DNA of 31,262 nt from the NCBI GenBank assembly GCA_003158505.1, contig PMJK01000172.1:1-31262 (forward strand). Direction: 5' to 3'. This DNA comes from Holophagaceae bacterium. Lineage in GTDB: Bacteria; Acidobacteriota; Holophagae; Holophagales; Holophagaceae. The notes beneath the pieces were generated by a model. It worked only from the letters and a program-made list of their open reading frames with translations, did not search any database and was not told where the DNA came from. Shown piece after piece: positions 1 to 8,324 of the stretch; positions within the stretch are counted from its first letter, which is position 1; each line of letters starts with the position of its first letter. Both the position numbers and the translations under genes were made by a program.

Positions 1-832
1 TCAGCGCGAAGAGGGTGGCGAAGGGAGGCCCGGCGCGGTTGGGATCCAAGATGAACTCCCGGATGACGATGCGGCCCTTGGGAGCGAGTGCCTTCGAGCA
101 GCGCCGCAGCAGATCGCGGTTCTCGTCCTCATCCAGCATGTGGCAGATGGCCGAAACCAGCACCAGATCGTAGCCCTCTCCAAGCTCATCGGTCCTGAGA
201 TCGCCCACTCGCACCCGTACGCGATCCGACAGGCCAGCCTCGGAGATGTGCCGCTGCGCGATGGCCACGACCGGATCCAGGTCCAACACCTCCGCGTGCA
301 GATCCGGAGCTGCCTGAGCAAAGGCCAGCGAGAAAGTGCCCGGACCACCGCCCACGTCCAGCATGCGCCGAACGCCTTCGGTTCCTACGACCTGCACGAC
401 CTGGGCGGCCGTGGTCTTGGCACGCGCGTGCATGGCCTCGATGAAGGCCTCAGTCCAGGATTCATCGTGGGCCTCCGCGCCTGGCCGACGTTGGGTCGTC
501 CCGGCCTTTACACAATCCGTCAGCCTGGACCAAGTCTCCCAGAGGTGCACCGTATGCATAAGGCCAGCGCGCCCGGGTCCGAAGGCTCTGGATTCGGGCG
601 TGCACCTGAAGATGTCCTTGCTTTTCTCGAGAGCCCCCAGCGATGCCAGGGCATTCAGGAGCATCTTGGTGGCGCGAGCGTCTGCGCCGATTGCCTGGGC
701 CACTCTGGAAGCCTCGGCACCCTCACCCACAGCCGTGAACACATCCAATTCCAGGGCTGTCAGGAACACTCGGCTCTCCTGGAAGCTCCGGATGGCGCGC
801 GACATATCATCGATTGTTCGTACTCCACCCAT
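1..832 (-). CDS. SAM-dependent O-methyltransferase with N-terminal dimerisation domain, 3' end cut by window
   Basis: Transfers a methyl group from S-adenosylmethionine, probably to a hydroxyl of a small molecule; the acceptor is unknown. About 277 codons are present and the frame is still open at base 1; members of this class usually have about 330-340 residues, so some 60 are missing. Residues 10-70 look like the winged-helix dimerisation domain of plant-type and acetylserotonin-type O-methyltransferases (FQESRVFLTALELDVF). The SAM-binding glycine motif is LDVGGGPGTF, residues 158-167, followed by an acidic LDLDP about 20 residues later. A motif-IV-like CHMLDEDENRDLL and KGRIVIREF follow. 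The ATG at 832 is preceded by a G-rich purine stretch. It is the last gene of the long leftward run, separated from the upstream lipoprotein gene by 193 bases, so it may have its own promoter. Family confident, substrate not assignable. Confidence 0.85.
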   Translation of the reverse strand, partial: MGGVRTIDDMSRAIRSFQESRVFLTALELDVFTAVGEGAEASRVAQAIGADARATKMLLNALASLGALEKSKDIFRCTPESRAFGPGRAGLMHTVHLWETWSRLTDCVKAGTTQRRPGAEAHDESWTEAFIEAMHARAKTTAAQVVQVVGTEGVRRMLDVGGGPGTFSLAFAQAAPDLHAEVLDLDPVVAIAQRHISEAGLSDRVRVRVGDLRTDELGEGYDLVLVSAICHMLDEDENRDLLRRCSKALAPKGRIVIREFILDPNRAGPPFATLFAL

Positions 833-928
833 GGCCACCCCCCGATGTCATCAAAAGGATCACCATTCTGTGCATGGGTCCCCACTGAAACGCCAGGGCC
901 AGATTGGCAGCCTCAAGCCCACCCAGGA

Positions 929-942
929 TTGGGTTGACCCAA
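929..942. promoter_or_regulatory. 14-bp perfect inverted repeat, possible operator
   Basis: TTGGGT-TG-ACCCAA is a perfect palindrome with 6-bp arms, located 97 bases upstream of the methyltransferase start in the 193-base gap between it and the lipoprotein gene. A two-base centre is too short for an RNA hairpin loop and no T-run follows, so a dimeric repressor site is more likely than a terminator. I saw no convincing -10/-35 pair around it. Could be chance. Confidence 0.25.
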
Positions 943-1025
943 AACCCGACCACTGGAACAGGGATTTCAGGCTGTTCGGATCGCAGGGCACCAGGTCTTG
1001 AACGCTTTACTCCCGAAAGCAGACT

Positions 1026-2474
1026 CTAGGGCGCGACGGCCCGGTTTTCCAACTTGCTCACGGCGAGCTTGCGGATGTCGGCGTCGGGATCGTTCTCGGC
1101 GACCTGGGCCAGCACGGCTCTGACCGTCAGCCGGTTCACGGCGGCCCAGCGCACACTCCAATCCTGGTCGCGCCTGGCGATCCGGGCCAGGGCCGCCTGG
1201 TCCGTCAGCATGCTCACGGCAAGCTTGCGGATGTCCACATCGTCGTCATTGGTGGCGATCCTCGCCAGGACGGCCTGGCTGGTGAGCCCTTCCACCGCGG
1301 CCCAGCGCACGCTCCAGTCCTTGTCGGTGGTGGCGACCTGGGCCAGGGCGGCCTGATCTGCCGGACTGGTGCCCCGCGAGGCCGGGCCTCTGGCTGCATT
1401 GGCCGCCTGGGTCGGTGGCTGGACGAGGGGCACCACTTCCCCCCCAGTAGCGGTCACGGGAACACTCTGACCCTTGACGATCCGGGCGGTCTGCTCTGCG
1501 GGAGTCTCCGCCGCGGCCTTGCCCGTAGTCACGCCGGCCGCCGCAGGGACCTGGGCGGCCTGATCCGCCGGAACCTCGACGGGAGTCTGCCCTGCCTCCG
1601 TGTCCTTGGCGGCGTCGTCTGCCTGGATGGGCGCCATCGGAGCCCCCATCTTTCCCTCGGCGGCGTTGGTCTCACCCTGATCCTTGCCGCCTTTGGTACC
1701 CTCGTCGGGCGAACTCACCACCGCGGCCTTGCTCGCCTCCACTTCAGCAGGCGTGAGGACCAGGGCCTGGGCGGCCTGGTCCGCTGGAGTCCCGGTGGTG
1801 GCTCGCGATGCTTCCGGGCCTTGGGCGGCACTGACGCCTTGGGTGGACGGCGTCAGGGCCAGGGTGGGTTGATCGGCCGGAGTATTTGCGGGGGCCTGCG
1901 ATGCTTCTGAGCCTTTGGCGGCATTGGCTGCTGGGGTGCGCGGAGTGGGGGCCACCACTCTTCCTCGGGCGGCCAGGAATACACTTTGATCCTTGCCGCT
2001 TCTGGTGACCTGGCCCGCCGGACGCCCCACCGCGGCCTTGTCCGCGTTCATTCCTGCAGTGGTGTAGACCTGGGCTGGGGCGGCCTGGCCCGCCGGAGTC
2101 TTGGCGGGGACCGGCACTCCTTCCGGGCCCTTGGCTGAGTTGGCTGCTGGGGCTGGAGTCGGGGCCACCACCCCCGTGTCTCCAGGGGTCACAGAGGCAC
2201 CCTGATCTTTGGCGTGCTTGGGGTTCTGATCCGCCGGACGCGCCACCGCGGCCTCGCTTGCGTTCACTTCGGCAACCGTGGGGATCTGGGCCGGGTGATC
2301 CGCCAGTCTCTCTCCAAGGGCGCCCTTGCTGTCCTGGCCCGTGACTGTCTGCGTGACCTGGGGCCCGGCGACTGGATCTCCGGCCTTGGAAACCGCTGTA
2401 TCGGGCTTCCTGCAGGCCATGCCCACGGCGATAAGCGCCAGGGCTGGGAACCACAACATGGCTTTCCTGAACAT
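1026..2474 (-). CDS. Putative lipoprotein built from ~72-residue low-complexity repeats with four C-terminal HEAT-like repeats
   Basis: Function unknown; probably an envelope-anchored binding or scaffold protein. The start at 2474 is chosen because AAGGGG lies just upstream and the protein then begins with a lipoprotein signal (MFRKAMLWFPALALIAVGMAC, lipid-modified Cys predicted at 21); an in-frame ATG at 2543 would bury that signal. Of 482 residues, 70-374 are Ala/Pro/Thr-rich and consist of four full copies (starting at residues 70, 142, 245, 315) and one partial copy (214-244) of a ~72-residue unit that includes PADQAA, KDQ and AANAAKG. Residues 375-478 are exactly four 26-residue HEAT-like units; units 1 and 3 share DWSVRWAAV, units 2 and 4 share DIRKLAVS. 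It lies 98 bases after the RND permease gene on the same strand with no clear terminator between, so co-transcription with the pump is possible. Confidence 0.75.
   Translation of the reverse strand: MFRKAMLWFPALALIAVGMACRKPDTAVSKAGDPVAGPQVTQTVTGQDSKGALGERLADHPAQIPTVAEVNASEAAVARPADQNPKHAKDQGASVTPGDTGVVAPTPAPAANSAKGPEGVPVPAKTPAGQAAPAQVYTTAGMNADKAAVGRPAGQVTRSGKDQSVFLAARGRVVAPTPRTPAANAAKGSEASQAPANTPADQPTLALTPSTQGVSAAQGPEASRATTGTPADQAAQALVLTPAEVEASKAAVVSSPDEGTKGGKDQGETNAAEGKMGAPMAPIQADDAAKDTEAGQTPVEVPADQAAQVPAAAGVTTGKAAAETPAEQTARIVKGQSVPVTATGGEVVPLVQPPTQAANAARGPASRGTSPADQAALAQVATTDKDWSVRWAAVEGLTSQAVLARIATNDDDVDIRKLAVSMLTDQAALARIARRDQDWSVRWAAVNRLTVRAVLAQVAENDPDADIRKLAVSKLENRAVAP
1041..1352 (-). repeat. 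Four tandem 78-bp units encoding HEAT-like repeats
   Basis: Exactly four 26-codon units without spacers at the 3' end of the lipoprotein gene. Units alternate: 1 and 3 encode DWSVRWAAV, 2 and 4 encode DIRKLAVS, giving a 156-bp higher-order repeat. The DNA is also close to identical in places: the bases at 1138-1160 and 1297-1319 (gcggcccagcgcac...) recur nearly unchanged, which points to recent duplication. Confidence 0.8.
1353..2267 (-). repeat. Four full and one partial tandem ~216-bp coding repeats
   Basis: Within the lipoprotein gene, units of 72, 72, (31), 70 and about 60-70 codons follow each other. Shared landmarks are an xNAS/D-x-AAV opening, PADQ, KDQ, VVAPTP, AANAAKG and a closing TPADQAA. 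The 31-codon unit (residues 214-244) is a partial copy carrying only the second half, as expected from an unequal crossover. The closing PADQAA runs straight into the first HEAT-like unit, whose siblings start TDQAALARIA, so the long units may have grown out of a HEAT-type unit (inference). Confidence 0.7.
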
Positions 2475-2572
2475 GGGACCCCTTGGACCGGAAGACCGGA
2501 CCCGGTTCCCCAGGGTGCGGCCGATGCCATCCTCCAGCATCATAAGCCCAAGGGATGTGGAGATCCTCCGCC

Positions 2573-5500
2573 CTAGGCTTTCCGCTCGGCGCCGAACAGG
2601 TTGTAGAACGCCGGCACCACGAACAGCGTGAACACGGTCCCGATGGACAACCCCGTGAAGATCACCAGCCCCATGGCCCGCCGTCCCGCGGCCCCGGCCC
2701 CGCCGGCGATGACCAGGGGAAACACGCCCAGCACCATGGCGGCGGTGGTCATGAGGATGGGGCGCAGGCGGATGGCGGCGGCCTCGGTGATGGCCTCGAG
2801 GCGGCTGTGGCCTGCGGCCTGGAGCTCGTTGGCGAACTGCACGATGAGGATGCCGTGCTTGCTGATGAGGCCCATGAGGGTGACCAGGCCCACCTGCGTG
2901 TAGATGTTGAGGGTGGCCACGCCGAGGTTGATGAAGATCATGGCGCCGAAGAGGGCCATGGGCACCGACACCAGGATGATAAGGGGATCCCGCAGGCTGT
3001 TGAACTGCGCCGCCAGGGCCAGGAAGACGATGATGATGGCGAAGGCCAGGGTGACGAGGAACCCGCCGGCTTCCTGCATGAACTGGCGGGAGACGCCGGA
3101 GTAGTCGGCCTGATAGCCCGGCGGCGCGACGTCCTTGAGGGCCTTGCGGAAGAAGTCGAGCACCTGCTCCTGGGAGAAGGACGGGCCGTAGACCCCGGAG
3201 ATGGTGGCGGAATTCAGCTGCTGGAACCGGTTGATGGACTCAGGTACCACCGTGTCCTTCATGGAAGCCACGGTGGACACCGGCAGCATGGTGCCGTCCG
3301 CCGTGCGGACGTAGTAGTCCAGCACCTGGCCAGGGTTCAGCCGGTCCACCTGGAGCACCTGGGGGATGACCCGGTAAGAGCGCCCCCCGATGGAGAAGTA
3401 ATTCACGTAGCCGCCGCCCAGGGCATTGCCCATGGCCCCGCCCACGTCCTGCAGAGTGAGGCCCAGGGTGGCCACCAGGTCCCGGTCCAGGACCATGGTG
3501 CTCTGGGGCTTGTCGATCTTGAGGTCGGTGTCCACGAAGAAGAACATGCCGCTGGCGCGGGCCTTGTCCAGAATGGCCTTGCCGACCTCGTTGAGCCGCT
3601 CGAAGGGCTCGGTGGTCTTGATGACGAATTGCACCGGGAGGCCGGTGGCGCCCGGCAGGGAGGGCGGCTGGAAGGTCGCCACCGTCGCCCCCGCGATGCC
3701 CGCGCAGGACACCTGGAAGGCCGTCTGGACCGTGTCGGCACCGCGCTTGCGCTGGTCCCAGGGTTTCAGGATGAGGCCCGCGAACCCATTCCCGGCACTG
3801 GTGAACTGGAACATCTGCTCGTACTCGGGAAACGCCTTGGCGATGCCGAACACCTGGTCGGAATAGGTCTGCATCTGCTGCACGGTGGCGCTGGGCGGCC
3901 CCTGGACGGCGGCCATGATGAAGCCCTGGTCCTCCTGGGGGGCCAGCTCGGATTTGGAACTGGCGAAGAGGAAGCCCGTGGCCACGAGAATGAGGACGCC
4001 CATCACCACCGTCACCTTGGAGGTGGCCAGGGAACTGCGCAGGACGCGCAGGTAGTGTCCGTGGAACCACTCGAACTGGCCGTCGATGAACCGGACGAAC
4101 CGGCCCGCGTCCTGTTCGGCCTTGAAGAACCGCGAGCACATCATGGGCGACAGGGTCAGCGCCACCACGGCCGACACCGCCACGGCCCCGGCCAGGGTGA
4201 AGGCGAATTCCGTGAAGAGGCTGCCCGTGAGGCCCCCCTGGAAGCCGATGGGGACGTACACCGCCACCAGGACCACGGTCATGGCCAGGATGGGCCCGCC
4301 CAATTCCCGGGCGGCCTGGAGGGAGGCCTCCAGGGGCGTCTTGCCTTCCCGCATGTGCCGGTCGGCGTTCTCCACCACGATGATGGCGTCGTCCACCACC
4401 AGGCCGATGCCCAGCACCAGGGCCAGCAGCGTGAGCAGGTTGATGGAGTAGCCCAGGCCCAGCATGACGGCGAAGGTCCCCACCAGGGAAAGGGGCATGG
4501 CGATCACCGGCACCACCACGGCCCGCAGCGTCCCCAGGAAGAGGTAGATCACCACGGTGACAATGAGCAGAGCTTCCGCGAGGGTCTTGATCACCTCCAC
4601 GATGGACGTGTTGATGAAGTCCGTGGCGTCGTAGACGATCGCACCGGTGAGACCCGAGGGCAGCTGGGACTGGATCTCGGGGAAGGCGCGGCGCACCCGT
4701 TTGGCCACGTCGAGGATGTTGGCCTCGGGGGCCACCTTGATCCCGATGAAAACCGACTGCCGGCCGTTGAAGGACACGTTGAAGGAGTAGTCGTCGGCCC
4801 CGAGGGTGACGGTGGCCACGTCCTCCAGGCGCACGATGGCGCCCCCACTCTGGCGGATGGCCAGTTTCCTGAACTCCTCCACCGTGTGCAGGTCCGTGGC
4901 GGCCGTGAGATCCACGCTCACCATCTGGCCCTTGGTGGCGCCCAGGGTCGACAGGACATTGTTGTTCGCGAGCGCCGTGTTCACTTCGGTGGCGGTCACG
5001 CCGTGGGCCGCCAGGCGCTGGGGATCCAGCCAGGCCCTGAGGGCGAAGTTGCGGGCGCCCAGGATCTCGGCGGTCTGCACGCCGGGGAGGGAATCCAGCC
5101 GGGGCTTCACCACCCGCACCAGGTAGTCCGTGATGTTGTTGGTGGGCAGGACCTCGCTGTAGAAGCCCATGTACATGGCGTCGGTGTTGTCGCTCATCTG
5201 CACGGTGATCACCGGCTGCTGCGCCTGGGGCGGAAGCTGGTTCTTGACCGCGTTGACCTGGGTAGTGATCTCCGTGAGGGCCTTGTTGGCACTGTAGTTC
5301 AGGCGCAGGGTGGCAGTGATGGTGGAGACACTGTTGACGCTGGTGGAGGAGAGGTAGTCGATGCCCTGGGCCTGGGCGATGCTGGATTCCAGGGGCTGGG
5401 TGATGAAGCCCCCGACGGTGGTGGCGTCGGCCCCGTAGTAGACGGTGGTCACCGTCACCACCGCGTGCTCGGTCCGGGGGTACTGGTTCACCGGCAGGTT

Positions 5501-5590
5501 GAAGATGGACCGCATCCCCAGCACGAGGATCAGCAGGCTCACCACCATGGCGACCACGGGCTTGCGGATGAACAGGTCGGTGAAGTTCAT
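2573..5590 (-). CDS. RND efflux transporter permease (AcrB/MexF-type, HAE1 family)
   Basis: Inner-membrane proton/drug antiporter that captures substrates in the periplasm and passes them to the outer-membrane channel. It has 1005 residues, close to the family's 1020-1050. The N-terminus FIRKPVVAMVVSLLILVLG is the first helix and the protein starts MNFTDLFIRKP, like AcrB MPNFFIDRP. Proton-relay residues are visible: D400 and D401 in helix 4 (GIGLVVDDAIIVVEN) and K911 in helix 10 (GLISKHGILIVQF). Two large periplasmic loops (about 40-330 and 550-840) and two six-helix bundles are present. It is the last gene of an outer-membrane factor/adaptor/permease operon, with 12 bases between the adaptor stop and its ATG; GAGG lies about 10 bases upstream. 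Exported compounds cannot be told from sequence. No regulator gene adjoins. Confidence 0.95.
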   Translation of the reverse strand: MNFTDLFIRKPVVAMVVSLLILVLGMRSIFNLPVNQYPRTEHAVVTVTTVYYGADATTVGGFITQPLESSIAQAQGIDYLSSTSVNSVSTITATLRLNYSANKALTEITTQVNAVKNQLPPQAQQPVITVQMSDNTDAMYMGFYSEVLPTNNITDYLVRVVKPRLDSLPGVQTAEILGARNFALRAWLDPQRLAAHGVTATEVNTALANNNVLSTLGATKGQMVSVDLTAATDLHTVEEFRKLAIRQSGGAIVRLEDVATVTLGADDYSFNVSFNGRQSVFIGIKVAPEANILDVAKRVRRAFPEIQSQLPSGLTGAIVYDATDFINTSIVEVIKTLAEALLIVTVVIYLFLGTLRAVVVPVIAMPLSLVGTFAVMLGLGYSINLLTLLALVLGIGLVVDDAIIVVENADRHMREGKTPLEASLQAARELGGPILAMTVVLVAVYVPIGFQGGLTGSLFTEFAFTLAGAVAVSAVVALTLSPMMCSRFFKAEQDAGRFVRFIDGQFEWFHGHYLRVLRSSLATSKVTVVMGVLILVATGFLFASSKSELAPQEDQGFIMAAVQGPPSATVQQMQTYSDQVFGIAKAFPEYEQMFQFTSAGNGFAGLILKPWDQRKRGADTVQTAFQVSCAGIAGATVATFQPPSLPGATGLPVQFVIKTTEPFERLNEVGKAILDKARASGMFFFVDTDLKIDKPQSTMVLDRDLVATLGLTLQDVGGAMGNALGGGYVNYFSIGGRSYRVIPQVLQVDRLNPGQVLDYYVRTADGTMLPVSTVASMKDTVVPESINRFQQLNSATISGVYGPSFSQEQVLDFFRKALKDVAPPGYQADYSGVSRQFMQEAGGFLVTLAFAIIIVFLALAAQFNSLRDPLIILVSVPMALFGAMIFINLGVATLNIYTQVGLVTLMGLISKHGILIVQFANELQAAGHSRLEAITEAAAIRLRPILMTTAAMVLGVFPLVIAGGAGAAGRRAMGLVIFTGLSIGTVFTLFVVPAFYNLFGAERKA

Positions 5591-5602
5591 GGACCAAAGG
5601 CC

Positions 5603-6751
5603 TCACTTTTCCTGGGGTGCCGGGTGCGGGTCAGAGGCGGGCTGCACCTTGTTGTCCACCAGGATGGGCGTGCCGTTGCGCAGCTTCAGCCCACCGCTGG
5701 TGACCACCTGGGCGCCCGCTTCCAGCCCCTTCAGGATGGCCACCTGGTCGCCCCGGGTGGGGCCGGTGGTCACGAACACCTGCTGGGCCTTGAGGCCCCC
5801 TGAACCCTGCACCGCCAGGAAGACCACGGAACCGTAGGGGTTGTAGGTGACAGCGGTCTGGGGCAGGGTCAGGTAGGACTGGGGCGTGCTCACCTCCATG
5901 CTGACACTGGCGAACATGCCTGGCACGAGAGCGTGCCCGGGGTTGGGGAAGGTGGCCTCCACCTGGATGTTGCGGGTCGCGCCGTCCACCCTGGGATTCA
6001 CGGCGGTGACCCTGCCCTTGAAGACGCGGCCGGCATAGGCGTCCAGGCTCAGGTCCACCTTCTGGCCAGGCTTCACGCTCGCCACTTCCCGCTGGGGGAG
6101 GGCGAAATCGGCGTACACCTGGTCCAGCTGCTGGACCGAGGCCACCGCGATGCCGGGAGTCACGTAGGCGCCTTCGCTGGTGGTGATGATGCCCACCCGG
6201 CCGGCGAAGGGCGCGATGAGGTGCTTCTTGGCGGCCAGGGCCAGCTCGGCCTTGGCGGCGGCTTCCTTGGCCTTGAGATCGGCCTCCAGGCCGTCGTAGT
6301 CCGCGGAGCTGATGGTCCGGGCCGCCAGCTGCTCCTTGGCGCGCCCGAAGGTCAATTTCGCCAGGTCCGCCGCGGCCTGGAGGGCCCGGTACTGGGCCTG
6401 TTCGGTGTCGTCGTTGAGGGATACCAGATTCTGTCCCGGGTGGACCTGGGCGCCCGCCATGGCCTCCACCTTTACCACCACGCCGGACACTTCGAAGGCG
6501 AGGTCCGCCCCATGGATGGCGCGCAAGGTGCCCACCGCGGCCAGGGTCGGCTGCCAGCGCTCCTGGTGTACCTGGGTGGTGGTGACGGTCTGGGGGGGCT
6601 CCTGGCCCCCCTTGAGTGCCCGCCCGATCATGATGTTCTTGAAGATGTTGAAGCCCGCCAGGAGCCCCAGAAGGAGCCCTACGGCCACGATCATGATGAC
6701 CATGCGCTTCCGGGTGCTGGGCTTTGGATCGGCAGGGATCTCCGGTTCCAT
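5603..6751 (-). CDS. RND efflux periplasmic adaptor subunit (membrane fusion protein)
   Basis: Bridges the RND permease and the outer-membrane channel. The 382 residues start with a basic stretch and one helix (17-37) that lacks a lipobox, so it is anchored by an uncleaved membrane segment rather than by lipid. Next come a barrel-sandwich/lipoyl half motif (LAFEVSGVVVKVEAMAGAQV, about 83-102), an alpha hairpin (about 115-175, Ala/Lys/Glu-rich), the second lipoyl half (HLIAPFAGRVGIITTSEGAYV), a beta barrel with the RNIQVEATFPNP strand, and a C-terminal proximal domain. TAGGAG is the ribosome site; its TAG is the stop codon of the outer-membrane factor gene, so the two genes are probably translationally coupled. 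Lys/Glu-rich hairpin length fits a MexE-like or AcrA-like adaptor. Confidence 0.93.
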   Translation of the reverse strand: MEPEIPADPKPSTRKRMVIMIVAVGLLLGLLAGFNIFKNIMIGRALKGGQEPPQTVTTTQVHQERWQPTLAAVGTLRAIHGADLAFEVSGVVVKVEAMAGAQVHPGQNLVSLNDDTEQAQYRALQAAADLAKLTFGRAKEQLAARTISSADYDGLEADLKAKEAAAKAELALAAKKHLIAPFAGRVGIITTSEGAYVTPGIAVASVQQLDQVYADFALPQREVASVKPGQKVDLSLDAYAGRVFKGRVTAVNPRVDGATRNIQVEATFPNPGHALVPGMFASVSMEVSTPQSYLTLPQTAVTYNPYGSVVFLAVQGSGGLKAQQVFVTTGPTRGDQVAILKGLEAGAQVVTSGGLKLRNGTPILVDNKVQPASDPHPAPQEK

Positions 6752-6759
6752 GGGGGCTC

Positions 6760-8184
6760 CTAGAATCCGCCGCCCAGGGCGGCGTAGAGGGCGGTGGTGT
6801 CCAACAGGGAGGCGGCCCGGGCCCGGATCAGGCCCATGCGCGCCAGCTGCCAGGACCGGGTCGCATCCAGCAGCTGGAGGTAGCTGGCGGCGCCGATGCG
6901 GAACTGGGCCTTGGCCAGCTCCAGGGACTTGGCTGCAGCCTGTTCGGATTCCAGCTGCGCCTGTATGGTCTGGGCGTCGAAGCGCAGGGCGTTGAGGGCG
7001 TCCGACACATTGGCGAAGGCCACCAGCACCGTCTGGCGGTAATCGGCCAGGGCCTGGTCCACCCCGGCCTCGGCCCCCCGCTTTTGCGCCCGCAGGGACC
7101 CGCCGTGGAAGAGGGGCTGGAGCAGCCCGAAGGAGACGCCCCAGGTTTCATTGCTCCCCTTGAACATGTCCTGATAGGTCAGCGCCTGGGGCCCGGCGAA
7201 AGCCCCGAGGGTGATCTGGGGCAGGAGCGCCGCGGTGGCCACGCCCACCTGGGCGGTGGCGGCGTGGAGCTGGGCCTGGGCCGCCTGGATATCAGGGCGG
7301 CGCTGCACCACCTGGGAAGGCAGGCTCAGGGGCAGGTCTCGGGGCAGCGTGAACCCCGCCAGGGCCACGGGCCCCAGCCCTATTTCCGAAGGGTAGCCGC
7401 CCAGGTACACCGCCAACTGGTTGCGCACCGCCTCCAGCTGCTGGGCCAGGGGCGGCAGGGCCGCGCGGGCCGCGGCCAGCTGGGCCTGCAGGGCCAGGAG
7501 ATCGCCCTGGCTCTTCACGCCGATCTCCACCTGCCTGCCCGTGAGGGTCGTCTGCTCCTCCAGGAGGGCCGCCACATCCCGGGCGACCTGGAGCTGTTCC
7601 GCGAGGGAGGCTTCCTGAACGGTGGCGATGGCGACGTTGGAAGTGAGGCTCAGGTAGGTCCCCGTGAGCAGCCATTGGCGGAGGTCCGCCTGGGCCTGGA
7701 GGCCTTCGACCCGCCGGCGGGTGCCCCCGAAGAGGTCGAGGGTGTAGGAGACGTTCAAGGTGGCGGCGTAGATGGTGTAGGGCGAGTAGATCCCCACGGC
7801 CGGCCCGGGCAGGGAGCGGCTCACGCCTACCTGGGCGTCCACGGCGGGATAGAGGGATCCGCCCGCGGCCGTCACGTCCTCCCTGGCCCTACGCGTCGCG
7901 GCCTGGGCCGACGCCAGGGTGGGACTGTGGGCCAGGGCCTGCTCCACCCGGCGGGTCAGTTCCGGGGATCCGAAGGTGGTCCACCAGGCCGCAGGCACGG
8001 CCTGACCCTTGAGGAACCGCTGCGCATCCCCTTCGGTGGCGTCGAGAAGCGGAGCCGCGCTGTACTCGGCCAGCTTGGGTGGTTCCTGAGGCGTGAAGGT
8101 GGGACCCACCTTGCAGCCCATCGCGACGAGGAGGGCGGCGATTCCGGGGAGGGCGCCTCGATGGAGGTTGAAGGGATGACCCAT
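6760..8184 (-). CDS. Outer-membrane efflux lipoprotein (NodT/OprM family)
   Basis: Trimeric outer-membrane channel of the tripartite pump, 474 residues as usual for the family. A lipoprotein signal ends in LLVAMGC with the acylated Cys at 24, followed by the family hallmark KVGPTF. WWTTFGSPEL (about 67-76), two long TolC-type coiled-coil repeats and the RRPDIQAAQAQL motif (about 287-298) are all typical. It is the first gene of the pump operon. Upstream lies a 140-base gap after the stop of the cysteine-free exported protein gene; the ribosome site before the ATG is poor (only an AGG about 16 bases away), so translation initiation may be weak or the true start may differ slightly. Confidence 0.94.
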   Translation of the reverse strand: MGHPFNLHRGALPGIAALLVAMGCKVGPTFTPQEPPKLAEYSAAPLLDATEGDAQRFLKGQAVPAAWWTTFGSPELTRRVEQALAHSPTLASAQAATRRAREDVTAAGGSLYPAVDAQVGVSRSLPGPAVGIYSPYTIYAATLNVSYTLDLFGGTRRRVEGLQAQADLRQWLLTGTYLSLTSNVAIATVQEASLAEQLQVARDVAALLEEQTTLTGRQVEIGVKSQGDLLALQAQLAAARAALPPLAQQLEAVRNQLAVYLGGYPSEIGLGPVALAGFTLPRDLPLSLPSQVVQRRPDIQAAQAQLHAATAQVGVATAALLPQITLGAFAGPQALTYQDMFKGSNETWGVSFGLLQPLFHGGSLRAQKRGAEAGVDQALADYRQTVLVAFANVSDALNALRFDAQTIQAQLESEQAAAKSLELAKAQFRIGAASYLQLLDATRSWQLARMGLIRARAASLLDTTALYAALGGGF

Positions 8185-8253
8185 GAAGTTTTCAAACCTG
8201 AATGAATGGAGCTGGAAGGATGTGCCCCGATCGAAGGCGTGGGGCCATTGTTA

Positions 8254-8274
8254 GTGAAAATGCCAGGAATTCAC
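8254..8274. promoter_or_regulatory. Inverted repeat GTGAA-N11-TTCAC upstream of the efflux operon
   Basis: Five-base arms separated by 11 bases, centred about 80 bases before the outer-membrane factor ATG in an AT-richer patch. The spacing would place the two half-sites one and a half helical turns apart. No regulator gene is next to the operon. Five-base arms arise often by chance, so this is only a candidate. Confidence 0.2.
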
Positions 8275-8324
8275 AGGGGCTAGATTACCGAAATCGGTCG
8301 AGTGCCCACCTGGAGCGCCGAAAG

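Noticed and set aside
1041..2267. CRISPR-like or intergenic tandem repeats
   Set aside because: The repeats are in frame inside one open reading frame, vary at the protein level and have no spacer structure.
2555..5803. A 1082-codon open frame on the plus strand opposite the RND permease gene
   Set aside because: Its product is His/Gly/Asp-rich nonsense without any domain, a by-product of high GC3 in the real gene on the other strand, which has clear catalytic residues.
6724..8205. 493-codon plus-strand open frame opposite the outer-membrane factor gene
   Set aside because: Gly/Gln-rich shadow; the minus strand encodes a clear lipoprotein channel.
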